Assembly (NCBI RefSeq): GCF_002813295.1
Contig: NZ_PHUE01000001.1
Coordinates: 62,001-126,000, forward strand
Reading direction: 5' to 3'
Origin: Flavobacterium sp. 5
Lineage (GTDB): Bacteria > Bacteroidota > Bacteroidia > Flavobacteriales > Flavobacteriaceae
Length of the DNA: 64,000 nt
Every line of letters begins with the position of its first letter. The first letter of the stretch is position 1. The position numbers and the translations under genes were made by a program. This document shows positions 45,142-53,555 of the stretch, one piece after another. A model generated the notes under the pieces. It was not told where the DNA came from. It saw nothing but the letters and a program-made list of their open reading frames with translations, and made no database searches.

Positions 45142-46806
45142 ATGAGCAAGAATTTACCTGAACAATACCAACATCCTTACACTTTTAATAAAAAATATCA
45201 AAAATCGGCTGTTTATTTCTCAATGGAATTTGCTATCGATCAATCTCTAAAAATCTATTCCGGAGGATTGGGTTTTCTTGCAGGCTCACACATGCGAAGT
45301 GCCTTTGATTTGAAACAAAATTTAATTGGGATCGGAATTTTATGGAAAAAAGGATATTATGATCAATATCTAAAAGAAGATCTTTCGATGGGAGCGCTTT
45401 TTAGAGAGAAAAACTATAGCTTTCTGGAGGACACCAATATCAGGTTTACTATAAAAATTGATAATCATGATGTTTGGATTAAAGCCTATTTCTTGAAACC
45501 GGAAATATTTGGAACAGTACCTATGTTTTTTCTTTCCACTGATGTTCCTGAAAACGATTATCTGGCAAAATCAACTACTTTTAGATTATACGATTCCGAT
45601 CCAAGTGCCAAAATAGCACAAACAATGGTTTTGGGATTAGGTGGAGCTAAATTATTAGACGCTTTGAATTATGAACCTGAAATTTATCATTTAAACGAAG
45701 CCCATGCTGTTTCATCAGTTTTTCACTTATACAACAAATACAAGGACGTTGAGAAAATAAGAGAAAAAATAGTTTTCACTACTCACACCCCCGAAGAAGC
45801 TGGTAACGAAAAGCATGATATTTATTTACTGGAAAAACTAAGCTTTTTCGATGGGATACCGTTAGAGAAAGTTCGAGAAATAACAGGAATTCATGACAAT
45901 ACTTTCAACCATTCACTAGTTGCATTGCGATTAAGTCATAAAGCAAATGGTGTTTCAAAACTACATGGAGAAGTATCTCGGGACATGTGGAAAGATGCCA
46001 CTGGTATTTGCCCGATAACACATATTACCAATGCACAAAACAAAAAATATTGGGTAGATCCTTGGCTGGATGATGCTCATGCAACTAATGACCGAGAAGA
46101 ATTAATCAATCGCAAACAAAGACTAAAAACCAAATTATTTGAAGTAGTTGCCGATCAAACAGGAAAAATATTTGATCCAAACATTTTGACTATTGTTTGG
46201 GCACGACGATTTGCAGATTATAAAAGACCCGATTTGATTACTCGAAATTATGAAAAATTCAAAAGTTTAATGACAGATACTAAAAGACCAATTCAAATTA
46301 TATTTGCCGGTAAACCTTATCCAACAGACTATGGAGCTATACATAATTTTGATAATCTATCACACATCAGCAAAGATTTCAAGAATATGGCAGTACTTAT
46401 TGGACATGAATTAAAATTATCGCGTCAGTTAAAAAAAGGGTCCGATATTTGGTTAAACAATCCAAGAGTTACAAGAGAAGCTTCTGGTACATCAGGAGTA
46501 ACTGCTGCCATGAATGGTTCCATCAATTTTTCAACCAATGACGGATGGGTACGTGAATTCAAAGAATTAAATAAAACTAAAAATTCATTTGTATTACCAA
46601 TAGTGGATCATAATTTACCTATTTACCAGCAAGATCAAATGGATTTGGATAATTTGTACCAAATGCTCGAACAAGAAATACTCCCTTTATATTACGATAA
46701 TCCAGATGGATGGTGGGATTTAGTAGAAACTAGCATGACACAAATTGTTCCATTTTTTGATTCTGCCAGAATGGTAGATGAATATTATACGAAAATGTAT
46801 AATTAA
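45142..46806 (+). CDS. GT35 glucan phosphorylase-like protein lacking the PLP lysine
   Basis: A 554-residue protein similar to the short alpha-glucan phosphorylases (GT35), which cleave alpha-1,4-glucan with phosphate. YFSMEFAIDQSLKIYSGGLG, YHLNEAHAVSSVFH, FTTHTPEEAGNE, VWARRFADYKRP and the C-terminal EASGTSGVTAAMNGSINFS are all recognisable. In the family the residue after GTSG(M/V) is a lysine that binds pyridoxal phosphate; here it is Thr (T454). Either the protein is catalytically different, or it uses another mechanism or regulatory role. It stands alone with its own promoter and terminator. Confidence 0.82.
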   Translation: MSKNLPEQYQHPYTFNKKYQKSAVYFSMEFAIDQSLKIYSGGLGFLAGSHMRSAFDLKQNLIGIGILWKKGYYDQYLKEDLSMGALFREKNYSFLEDTNIRFTIKIDNHDVWIKAYFLKPEIFGTVPMFFLSTDVPENDYLAKSTTFRLYDSDPSAKIAQTMVLGLGGAKLLDALNYEPEIYHLNEAHAVSSVFHLYNKYKDVEKIREKIVFTTHTPEEAGNEKHDIYLLEKLSFFDGIPLEKVREITGIHDNTFNHSLVALRLSHKANGVSKLHGEVSRDMWKDATGICPITHITNAQNKKYWVDPWLDDAHATNDREELINRKQRLKTKLFEVVADQTGKIFDPNILTIVWARRFADYKRPDLITRNYEKFKSLMTDTKRPIQIIFAGKPYPTDYGAIHNFDNLSHISKDFKNMAVLIGHELKLSRQLKKGSDIWLNNPRVTREASGTSGVTAAMNGSINFSTNDGWVREFKELNKTKNSFVLPIVDHNLPIYQQDQMDLDNLYQMLEQEILPLYYDNPDGWWDLVETSMTQIVPFFDSARMVDEYYTKMYN

Positions 46807-46840
46807 GTCAACATTTCAAAATCGAATTGATGTTTATCAC

Positions 46841-46878
46841 AAAACCTCGTTTTCTAGAAAAATACGAGGTTTTTATTT
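46841..46878 (+). terminator. Terminator of the GT35-like gene
   Basis: Stem AAAACCTCGT / ACGAGGTTTT followed by a T-rich tail. Confidence 0.85.
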
Positions 46879-46994
46879 TTATATGATTTTAAAGAACATT
46901 AAATTGCTAAAAATTTAAAATTAAATATAAAAAACGAATAATTTCAATCGTTTTCGTAAATTAGCAAGCAATACAAAAAACATATTTTTTACTT

Positions 46995-48623
46995 ATGGAT
47001 TTAAACTTCAATAAAAACGAAGATCACAATAAACTTTTACTGTCTGAGCTCAGACAAAAATTTGCTAAAGTCAAACTTGGTGGTGGAGAAAAGCGGATTG
47101 AAAAACTTCATTCCGAAGGAAAAATGACTGCTCGGGAACGTATTGACTACCTCCTAGATGAGAACGCAAAGTCAATTGAAATCGGAGCCTTTGTTGGTAA
47201 AAAAATGTATGCGGAACACGGCGGATGTCCATCTGGAGGTGTAATCGTAAAAATAGGATATATAAAAGGAAAACAATGTATTGTTGTCGCCAATGACGCT
47301 ACTGTAAAAGCCGGTGCATGGTTTCCTATTACTGCTAAGAAAAACTTAAGAGCACAGGAAATTGCTATAGAAAATCGTTTACCCATTATCTATTTGGTTG
47401 ATAGTGCAGGAGTTTATTTGCCTTTGCAAGATGAAATTTTCCCTGACAAAGAACATTTTGGACGCATCTTTAGAAACAATGCTATTATGAGCAGTATGGG
47501 AATTACTCAAATAGCAGCCGTTATGGGAAGTTGTGTTGCTGGCGGAGCTTACCTTCCCATTATGAGTGACGAAGCTTTAATCGTCGATAAAACCGGAAGT
47601 ATATTCTTAGCTGGAAGTTATTTGGTAAAAGCTGCAATTGGAGAAACTATTGATAATGAAACTTTGGGCGGAGCAACAACACATTGTGAGATTTCGGGTG
47701 TTACTGATTATAAAGCAAAAGACGACAAAGATGCTTTAGACAAAATAAAAAATATAGTCGATAAAATTGGTGATTTTAACAAAGCGGGTTTCAATCGCGT
47801 CAAATCAGAGAAACCAGCTCAAGACGAAAAAGAAATCTACGGAATTTTACCAAAAGCAAGAAACGAACAATATGACATGATGGAAATTATCAGTCGATTG
47901 GTTGATAATTCTGAATTTGAAGCCTATAAAGATGGATATGGGCAAACACTTATTACAGGTTATGCCAGAATTGACGGCTGGGCTGTTGGAATTGTCGCTA
48001 ATCAAAGAAAAGTAGTTAAAACAACCAAAGGCGAAATGCAATTTGGAGGTGTTATTTATTCGGATTCAGCAGATAAAGCCACTCGATTTATTGCCAATTG
48101 CAACCAAAAGAAAATTCCATTGGTATTTGTACAAGATGTAACCGGTTTTATGGTTGGTTCAAAATCTGAACATGGCGGAATTATAAAAGATGGCGCTAAA
48201 ATGGTGAATGCTGTTTCTAATTCAGTAGTACCCAAATTCACTGTTATAGTTGGAAACTCTTATGGAGCGGGGAATTATGCTATGTGTGGTAAAGCGTTTG
48301 ATCCTCGACTAATATTTGCTTGGCCAAGTGCTGAACTAGCGGTTATGGGTGGCACACAAGCGGCAAAAGTACTAGCACAAATTGAAGCCTCTTCATTAAA
48401 AAGTAAAGGCGAAATTGTTGATGAGGCCCAAGAAGCAGAACTTTTTTCTAAAATCAAAAACCGTTACGATGAGCAAGTTTCCCCATATTATGCAGCAGCT
48501 CGCTTGTGGACAGATGCTATTATTGACCCATTAGAAACCAGAACTTGGATATCTATGGGAATCGAAGCAGCTAATCATTCCCCTATCGAAAAACAATTTA
48601 ATTTGGGGGTAATTCAAGTTTAA
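46995..48623 (+). CDS. Acyl-CoA carboxylase beta subunit (methylcrotonyl-CoA type)
   Basis: A 542-residue carboxyltransferase subunit. ARERIDYLLDENAKSIEIGA, YLVDSAGVYLPLQDEIFP, HFGRIFRNNAIMSSMGITQI, GSCVAGGAYLPIMSDE and the C-terminal TRTWISMGIEAANHSPIE fit the methylcrotonyl-CoA carboxylase beta family (leucine breakdown), which transfers the carboxyl group from biotin to the acyl-CoA. The biotin-carrying alpha subunit and other leucine-degradation genes are not in the window, so propionyl-CoA or another acyl-CoA specificity remains open. Confidence 0.88.
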   Translation: MDLNFNKNEDHNKLLLSELRQKFAKVKLGGGEKRIEKLHSEGKMTARERIDYLLDENAKSIEIGAFVGKKMYAEHGGCPSGGVIVKIGYIKGKQCIVVANDATVKAGAWFPITAKKNLRAQEIAIENRLPIIYLVDSAGVYLPLQDEIFPDKEHFGRIFRNNAIMSSMGITQIAAVMGSCVAGGAYLPIMSDEALIVDKTGSIFLAGSYLVKAAIGETIDNETLGGATTHCEISGVTDYKAKDDKDALDKIKNIVDKIGDFNKAGFNRVKSEKPAQDEKEIYGILPKARNEQYDMMEIISRLVDNSEFEAYKDGYGQTLITGYARIDGWAVGIVANQRKVVKTTKGEMQFGGVIYSDSADKATRFIANCNQKKIPLVFVQDVTGFMVGSKSEHGGIIKDGAKMVNAVSNSVVPKFTVIVGNSYGAGNYAMCGKAFDPRLIFAWPSAELAVMGGTQAAKVLAQIEASSLKSKGEIVDEAQEAELFSKIKNRYDEQVSPYYAAARLWTDAIIDPLETRTWISMGIEAANHSPIEKQFNLGVIQV

Positions 48624-48652
48624 TAGTTATAAAATTCCACAATAAAAATTTC

Positions 48653-48687
48653 AGAACACTCCTATCAAATGGAGTGTTCTTTTTTTT
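48653..48687 (+). terminator. Terminator of the acyl-CoA carboxylase gene
   Basis: Perfect 10-bp stem AGAACACTCC / GGAGTGTTCT followed by seven or more Ts. Confidence 0.9.
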
Positions 48688-48739
48688 CAAAATATTCGAA
48701 ATTCATTTACAATCCTACTCTTTCATAAATAGAAACGTA

Positions 48740-48747
48740 TATATTTG
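48740..48747 (+). promoter_or_regulatory. -7 box of the S41 lipoprotein gene
   Basis: TATATTTG is an exact TAnnTTTG match; the predicted 5' untranslated region is about 65 nt. Confidence 0.55.
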
Positions 48748-48819
48748 TACGAAATAAAGTATTTTTATTCACTATAAATAAAACTCTTTATTCTATAAAA
48801 CTTACAGACATTTACTTTA

Positions 48820-50421
48820 ATGAAAAAAACACTCTTAGCTATATTTTTCGGTTTACTATTTCTCCAATGCTCATCCATTAAAGAGCATAACGAACACATA
48901 AACGATTTGATTTCGGAAAAAAACTTAAAAGCTGATGTGGATTTTACGTATAAAAAACTGCAACGTTTCCAACCAAAATTGTATTGGTACATATCAAAGA
49001 AAGAGCTCGACTTCAAATTTGACAGCTTAAAAAGCACGATTACAAAACCAATGACTAGTTTCGAATTTTATAAAAAACTCAGTCCTGTAGTAGCCTCAAT
49101 TCGTCAAGGTCATTTGATAGTTTCTCCTTCAACAAAAACCTTAAGCAAAAAAGAACAGAAAGAGCTAAAAAATAAAGGAATTGGCCCTTTTTCACAGTTT
49201 GAATTTGAAATCATTAATAACAAATTGTATGTCATTAAAAACAAATCTGACAATAAAACTATAAAACCAGGAGCAGAAGTTATTGCTATTAATGATAAAA
49301 ATACAAATGAATTAATTTCTGAATATTATACATTATTCACCTCAGATGGATACAATAAAACATTCAAAAGAAAACGAATGTCCAATACATTTCCATCCTT
49401 TTTTGTTAACGAAAACGGTATTCAAGATAGTTTGCATTACAGTTTTAAACAAAACGATTCTTTACAAATTGTTTGTATCAGACGAAAAAAAATAGAACCT
49501 GCAAAAATCAGTAAAAAAGAAGATAAGAACACAGTAACAATACTTGACACAAAACAAAAAAAACAAATCAAAAGAGACAAAAGTACTTACGGCTATAATG
49601 AAACCACAAGGACTAATAATCGAGATTTGAAATTCATAGAAAAAGACAGTAGTATTGCTTTACTTAAAATTAAGCATTTTGCCTTAGGGAAGCCTTCTCG
49701 CTTTTACGAAGAAAGTTTTAGAAAAATGCAATTGAGTAAAACTAAAACTTTAATTATTGATTTAAGAAATAACCCTGGGGGATCAATAAACGAAATTTCA
49801 AATTTATACAGTTATTTATCAGACTCTACTTATGTGTTCATTGATCCTTATCTAGTAAATTCAAAAACTACTTTGGTCGAAAAAACACCTTTCAATACGT
49901 CTCCATTATTAGCAAAAATATTAATGACACCCTTCTATGCACCTGTAGTTTTTTTTAAGACTCATAAAGATAAAAATGGAAACTATTATTCTTCTAATTC
50001 ATATTCAAAGCCCAAACCAATAAACAAAAACGCTTTCAAAGGCAAAATATATGTAATGATTAACGGTGGAACATTTTCGGCATCAAGTATCATTTCCTCT
50101 AATTTAAAAGGTTCAAAAAGAGCTACGTTCGTAGGTGAAGAAACAGGAGGAGCCTACAATGGAACTGTCGCTGGAATAATGCCTATAATTAAATTACCAA
50201 ATTCTGAGATAAAAGTAACAATAGGTTTACTTGTAGTTGCCCCATTTTATAAAACAACTTTAGAAGGACATGGTATTTTTCCTGACAAGGAAATTCTACC
50301 AACAATAACTGATTATGTTAATGGAAAAGATCCTGAGTTAAATTGGATTCTAGAAGATATTAAAAAGAATACAACAATTCCTGTTGAAAATCAAAAAGAC
50401 AAAAAAATTACCTTAAAATAA
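48820..50421 (+). CDS. S41 family peptidase, lipoprotein
   Basis: A 533-residue lipoprotein with the lipobox in GLLFLQCSSIKEH. The S41 protease core has the Ser in GGTFSASSIISSNLKG and the GEETGG motif. This variant lacks the Lys of the CtpA/Prc dyad, so the tricorn-like S41B mechanism, or loss of activity, should be considered. A PDZ-like stretch precedes the core (KPGAEVIAINDKNTNE), and a Lys/Arg-rich insert lies at about residues 225-270. Located on the outer membrane or periplasmic face. Confidence 0.82.
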   Translation: MKKTLLAIFFGLLFLQCSSIKEHNEHINDLISEKNLKADVDFTYKKLQRFQPKLYWYISKKELDFKFDSLKSTITKPMTSFEFYKKLSPVVASIRQGHLIVSPSTKTLSKKEQKELKNKGIGPFSQFEFEIINNKLYVIKNKSDNKTIKPGAEVIAINDKNTNELISEYYTLFTSDGYNKTFKRKRMSNTFPSFFVNENGIQDSLHYSFKQNDSLQIVCIRRKKIEPAKISKKEDKNTVTILDTKQKKQIKRDKSTYGYNETTRTNNRDLKFIEKDSSIALLKIKHFALGKPSRFYEESFRKMQLSKTKTLIIDLRNNPGGSINEISNLYSYLSDSTYVFIDPYLVNSKTTLVEKTPFNTSPLLAKILMTPFYAPVVFFKTHKDKNGNYYSSNSYSKPKPINKNAFKGKIYVMINGGTFSASSIISSNLKGSKRATFVGEETGGAYNGTVAGIMPIIKLPNSEIKVTIGLLVVAPFYKTTLEGHGIFPDKEILPTITDYVNGKDPELNWILEDIKKNTTIPVENQKDKKITLK

Positions 50422-50508
50422 TAGTATTCATAATTTAAAGCACAATAAATCACTCATATATCGTTAATATTTAATACCTTAGTGTAATTAATTTAAACCC
50501 TAAAAGAT

Positions 50509-50940
50509 ATGAATAATGTAAAAAGCTTAAATAAGTGGGCCAATGCTCATACTTATTTACCGGTTGATCTACTTAGAATGGCTCTTGGAGTTTTTCTATT
50601 TATGAAAGGAGTTTATTTTTTTTCAAATGCCCAATATTTAGTTGATTTACTAGCTCCTATTGATAGATTCGATAAGTTTGGAGGTGGAATGTTTTTAATT
50701 CACTACATAGCCCCTGCTCATTTAATTGGAGGGATTTTAATATTCTTTGGATTATTAACCCGCTGGGCTATTATAGCACAGTTACCAATTTTAATTTGCG
50801 CGATTATCATCAACTTCATGGGTTACATGCACCATCAAAACTTATTATTAGCATTGCTAACCTTTGCTATATGCATCTTTTTTGCAGTATATGGTGGTGG
50901 TAAAAATTCAGCAGATTATTTTTTTAAAATGGAAAAGTAA
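50509..50940 (+). CDS. DoxX family membrane protein
   Basis: A 143-residue integral membrane protein with four predicted transmembrane segments. LLRMALGVFLFMKGVYFFSN is the first; HYIAPAHLIGGILIFFGLLT and the region LLALLTFAICIFFAVYGGG contain the later ones. The DoxX family is linked to redox membrane functions in some bacteria. No partner is adjacent. The role cannot be assigned further. Confidence 0.82.
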   Translation: MNNVKSLNKWANAHTYLPVDLLRMALGVFLFMKGVYFFSNAQYLVDLLAPIDRFDKFGGGMFLIHYIAPAHLIGGILIFFGLLTRWAIIAQLPILICAIIINFMGYMHHQNLLLALLTFAICIFFAVYGGGKNSADYFFKMEK

Positions 50941-50972
50941 TCTGAACTAAAAATCAAGACAAAAAAAACCAT

Positions 50973-51011
50973 AAAAAAAGAGAGAATATTTGAATATCCT
51001 CTCTTTTTTTA
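50973..51011. terminator. Bidirectional terminator between DoxX and menE
   Basis: AAAAAGAGAG / CTCTCTTTTT with a partly paired AATATT / GATATTC inner loop and a T-run, located between two convergent genes. Confidence 0.8.
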
Positions 51012-51026
51012 TGTCCAAATTAGAAC

Positions 51027-52079
51027 TTATATTAGAGTTAATTTTTTACTTTCTTCTCTCATAATTTTTCCTGTAGCTGTTTCTTTAAATTTAGGAATAA
51101 AATGAACATCTTTAGGTTTTTCATATTTATCCAAAACATCGAATACTGAGCTATCAATATTCATAGTTTCTCCTTCAACATAAAGAACTACTTTTTCCCC
51201 CAATATATCATCCTGTTCTCCATTCACAAAATAACGTCTTGGAATCAATGTAGACAACTTACTTTCTACTTGCTCAGGAATAATTTTAATACCACCACTA
51301 TTGATTACATTATCATAACGACCTAACCAAACAAATTGTGTATTCGAAACTAACTTAACAATATCATTAGTAATAATTTTTTCATTTCTAATATTCTTAG
51401 CAAGAATTTCTAAACATTGATGTTCATTAACCGAAACCGTAACATTTGGCAATGTAGTAAAAGCTTCTACTCCAATTTTTTTAGCAGCAATATGTGTAAT
51501 TGTTTCTGTCATTCCATAAGTTTCATAAATCTGAATCGGCAATTTAATCAATTCATCTTCCAATGATTTATGAACTTTAACTCCTCCAATAATTATCTTT
51601 TTAATATTTTTTAATTTATCAATTGAGTTTTTTGCTTGAAGAGGCACCATTGCAGCAAAATCATATTTTTCATCATTATGTTCTAATGGATGAGAACTTG
51701 GAGCAACAAAATCCATATCTAAGCCTAAAATAAAAGAACGAACAAACATCATTTTACCAGCAACATAATTGGCAGGCAAACAATGTAACACTCTATTTCC
51801 TGGTTCCAATCCAAAAAAATCTCCTGTTGCAATAGCCGATTGAACCATGGCGTCTTTTTCAATTCGTATGGTTTTTGGTTCTCCAGTAGTACCCGAAGTA
51901 TACATATCGATATATGATTTATCATCGAACCAATCCAATAAGAAATCCCCAACCACTTGTTCAAAATCTGCTCCTTCTTTTATAAAACTATAAGCAATTC
52001 TACATAAATCTTCTTTAGTCAAATGATAACCATTTATTTTAAAATGGTTATGTACATTTTTGTATGTTATTGTATTCAT
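51027..52079 (-). CDS. menE: O-succinylbenzoate-CoA ligase-like AMP-binding protein
   Basis: A 350-residue member of the ANL adenylating superfamily, shorter than typical (about 450-500), as in Bacteroidota MenE proteins. MYTSGTTGEPKTIRIEK is the phosphate-binding P-loop; QIYETYGMTETITHIA is the A5 motif; WLGRYDNVINSGGIKIIPE is the hinge motif; and GKIMR near the end holds the catalytic Lys. MenE activates o-succinylbenzoate in menaquinone synthesis. No other men gene is adjacent, so the substrate is inferred from similarity. Confidence 0.8.
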   Translation of the reverse strand: MNTITYKNVHNHFKINGYHLTKEDLCRIAYSFIKEGADFEQVVGDFLLDWFDDKSYIDMYTSGTTGEPKTIRIEKDAMVQSAIATGDFFGLEPGNRVLHCLPANYVAGKMMFVRSFILGLDMDFVAPSSHPLEHNDEKYDFAAMVPLQAKNSIDKLKNIKKIIIGGVKVHKSLEDELIKLPIQIYETYGMTETITHIAAKKIGVEAFTTLPNVTVSVNEHQCLEILAKNIRNEKIITNDIVKLVSNTQFVWLGRYDNVINSGGIKIIPEQVESKLSTLIPRRYFVNGEQDDILGEKVVLYVEGETMNIDSSVFDVLDKYEKPKDVHFIPKFKETATGKIMREESKKLTLI

Positions 52080-52115
52080 AATAATATTGATAATTTTATG
52101 TTACTTATTTGTAAA

Positions 52116-53027
52116 TCAAACACTTTCAGTCAGTTTTTTTATCCAACCAGACCACTTGTATTTATACCCAAATATAACTAAAATCAGAGGATAAATCACT
52201 ATTACAGGGAAGATAATATCAAATCCAGCCTCGGGTTCTGACACATCTTTAAAAATAGAATAAGTTTGAAATGCAGACCAATCAGACGTTATTAATAAGG
52301 CTCCAATTAAATTATTTGCAGCATGAAATCCTAATGCGAGTTCCATACCATCATCCATTAAAGTCATTATCCCTAATAACAGTCCCGTACCAATATAATA
52401 CACCATAATTATATTCCCAAGCTTCGAAACTTCTGGGTTCGATAAATGCAATAATCCAAATATAGTTGAAGTCATCAATAATGGAATCCATTTGTTTTTA
52501 GATAAATTAGCAAATCCCTGCATCAGATACCCTCGAAAAATCAACTCCTCTACGCTTGTTTGTATCGGAATCAATAAAGTCGCAATTATCAATAAAATAA
52601 AAAAGGGAATTGGCTGAAAATTAATTTTAAAATCTGCTGGATTTAAATAATACGTAACCAATGTTGAAACAAGTGTAATTGCTGCCCAAACCAAAAATGA
52701 AAACAATACTCTTTTCCAATCGATTTTTTTTCTAGCAGTGACAACAGACATAAATGTTTGATGATGCAAAAATCGAACTACCAAATAGATTCCTCCAAGA
52801 GCTAAAACATATGAAAACAACAAAAGAAACAAATTTAAATTAGGCTCAAAAAAATGTAATAATTCTGAATCTGTGGTAGGGTATGATTTTCCCTTAAAAG
52901 TCGTTTGAAATAAAATCATTCCTAACATTGGCATTTGTCCCAAAAAAGAAGCTCCAGCAATAATTATCAAACCAAAAAGATACTTCCAAAATTTATTCTT
53001 TTCGTCTATTCCTTGTTCTATAAACAT
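52116..53027 (-). CDS. CPBP intramembrane metalloprotease
   Basis: A 303-residue protein with about eight hydrophobic segments. The Abi/CPBP motifs are present: EELIFRGYLMQ (the EExxxR motif, about residues 158-165), FGLLHLSN and FHAANN with the conserved His residues. Homologues include eukaryotic CAAX prenyl endopeptidase Rce1 and bacterial proteins involved in bacteriocin self-immunity or membrane-protein cleavage. The substrate is unknown. Confidence 0.85.
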   Translation of the reverse strand: MFIEQGIDEKNKFWKYLFGLIIIAGASFLGQMPMLGMILFQTTFKGKSYPTTDSELLHFFEPNLNLFLLLFSYVLALGGIYLVVRFLHHQTFMSVVTARKKIDWKRVLFSFLVWAAITLVSTLVTYYLNPADFKINFQPIPFFILLIIATLLIPIQTSVEELIFRGYLMQGFANLSKNKWIPLLMTSTIFGLLHLSNPEVSKLGNIIMVYYIGTGLLLGIMTLMDDGMELALGFHAANNLIGALLITSDWSAFQTYSIFKDVSEPEAGFDIIFPVIVIYPLILVIFGYKYKWSGWIKKLTESV

Positions 53028-53072
53028 TTGTTGTTTTTTTTATAATTATACTTTAAATGGTATTCCAAATGG

Positions 53073-53080
53073 TATTTTTG
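53073..53080 (+). promoter_or_regulatory. -7 box of arsC
   Basis: TATTTTTG matches TAnnTTTG exactly, with TTTA about 20 bp upstream, 53 bp before the start codon. Confidence 0.55.
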
Positions 53081-53133
53081 TCGAAACTAAAGTAGCTATT
53101 TTTTATTTTAGATCAACCAAAAATCACCCAAAA

Positions 53134-53475
53134 ATGATACAAATTTACCATAATCAACGTTGCGGAAAATCCAGAAACTGTTTACTCTTTTTAGAAGAAT
53201 CAAAGAAAGAGTTTGAAATCATCAATTATCTCAACACACCCCCTACAGCAAGTGAATTAACTGAATTATTAAAAAAATTAAAATTCAGTCCAATTGAATT
53301 AGTTAGACAAAAAGAAAAAATTTGGATAGAAAATTACAAAGGAAAAACACTAACTGATAATCAAATTATTCAGGCAATGGTTCAAAATCCAATTCTTATT
53401 GAACGACCAATTGTTGTTAAAGATGACCAAGCCATTATCGGAAGAGATTTAGACCTAGTCAATCCTTTTATTTAG
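53134..53475 (+). CDS. arsC: ArsC family (glutaredoxin-coupled) protein
   Basis: A 113-residue cytoplasmic protein with the ArsC/Spx fold. The catalytic Cys is C10 in YHNQRCGKSRNC, and the Arg cluster in LIERPIVVKDDQAIIGR fits the arsenate reductase active site. No arsenic transporter or ArsR-type regulator lies next to it, and small ArsC-like proteins of unknown function (YffB type) also exist, so arsenate reduction is likely but not certain. Confidence 0.8.
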   Translation: MIQIYHNQRCGKSRNCLLFLEESKKEFEIINYLNTPPTASELTELLKKLKFSPIELVRQKEKIWIENYKGKTLTDNQIIQAMVQNPILIERPIVVKDDQAIIGRDLDLVNPFI

Positions 53476-53555
53476 ACATTAACATAAGTTTAAGAAACCC
53501 TCTTTAAACCTTTATTCCATTTCTCCATCTTATAGGGAAATCTTATTTATTACAA

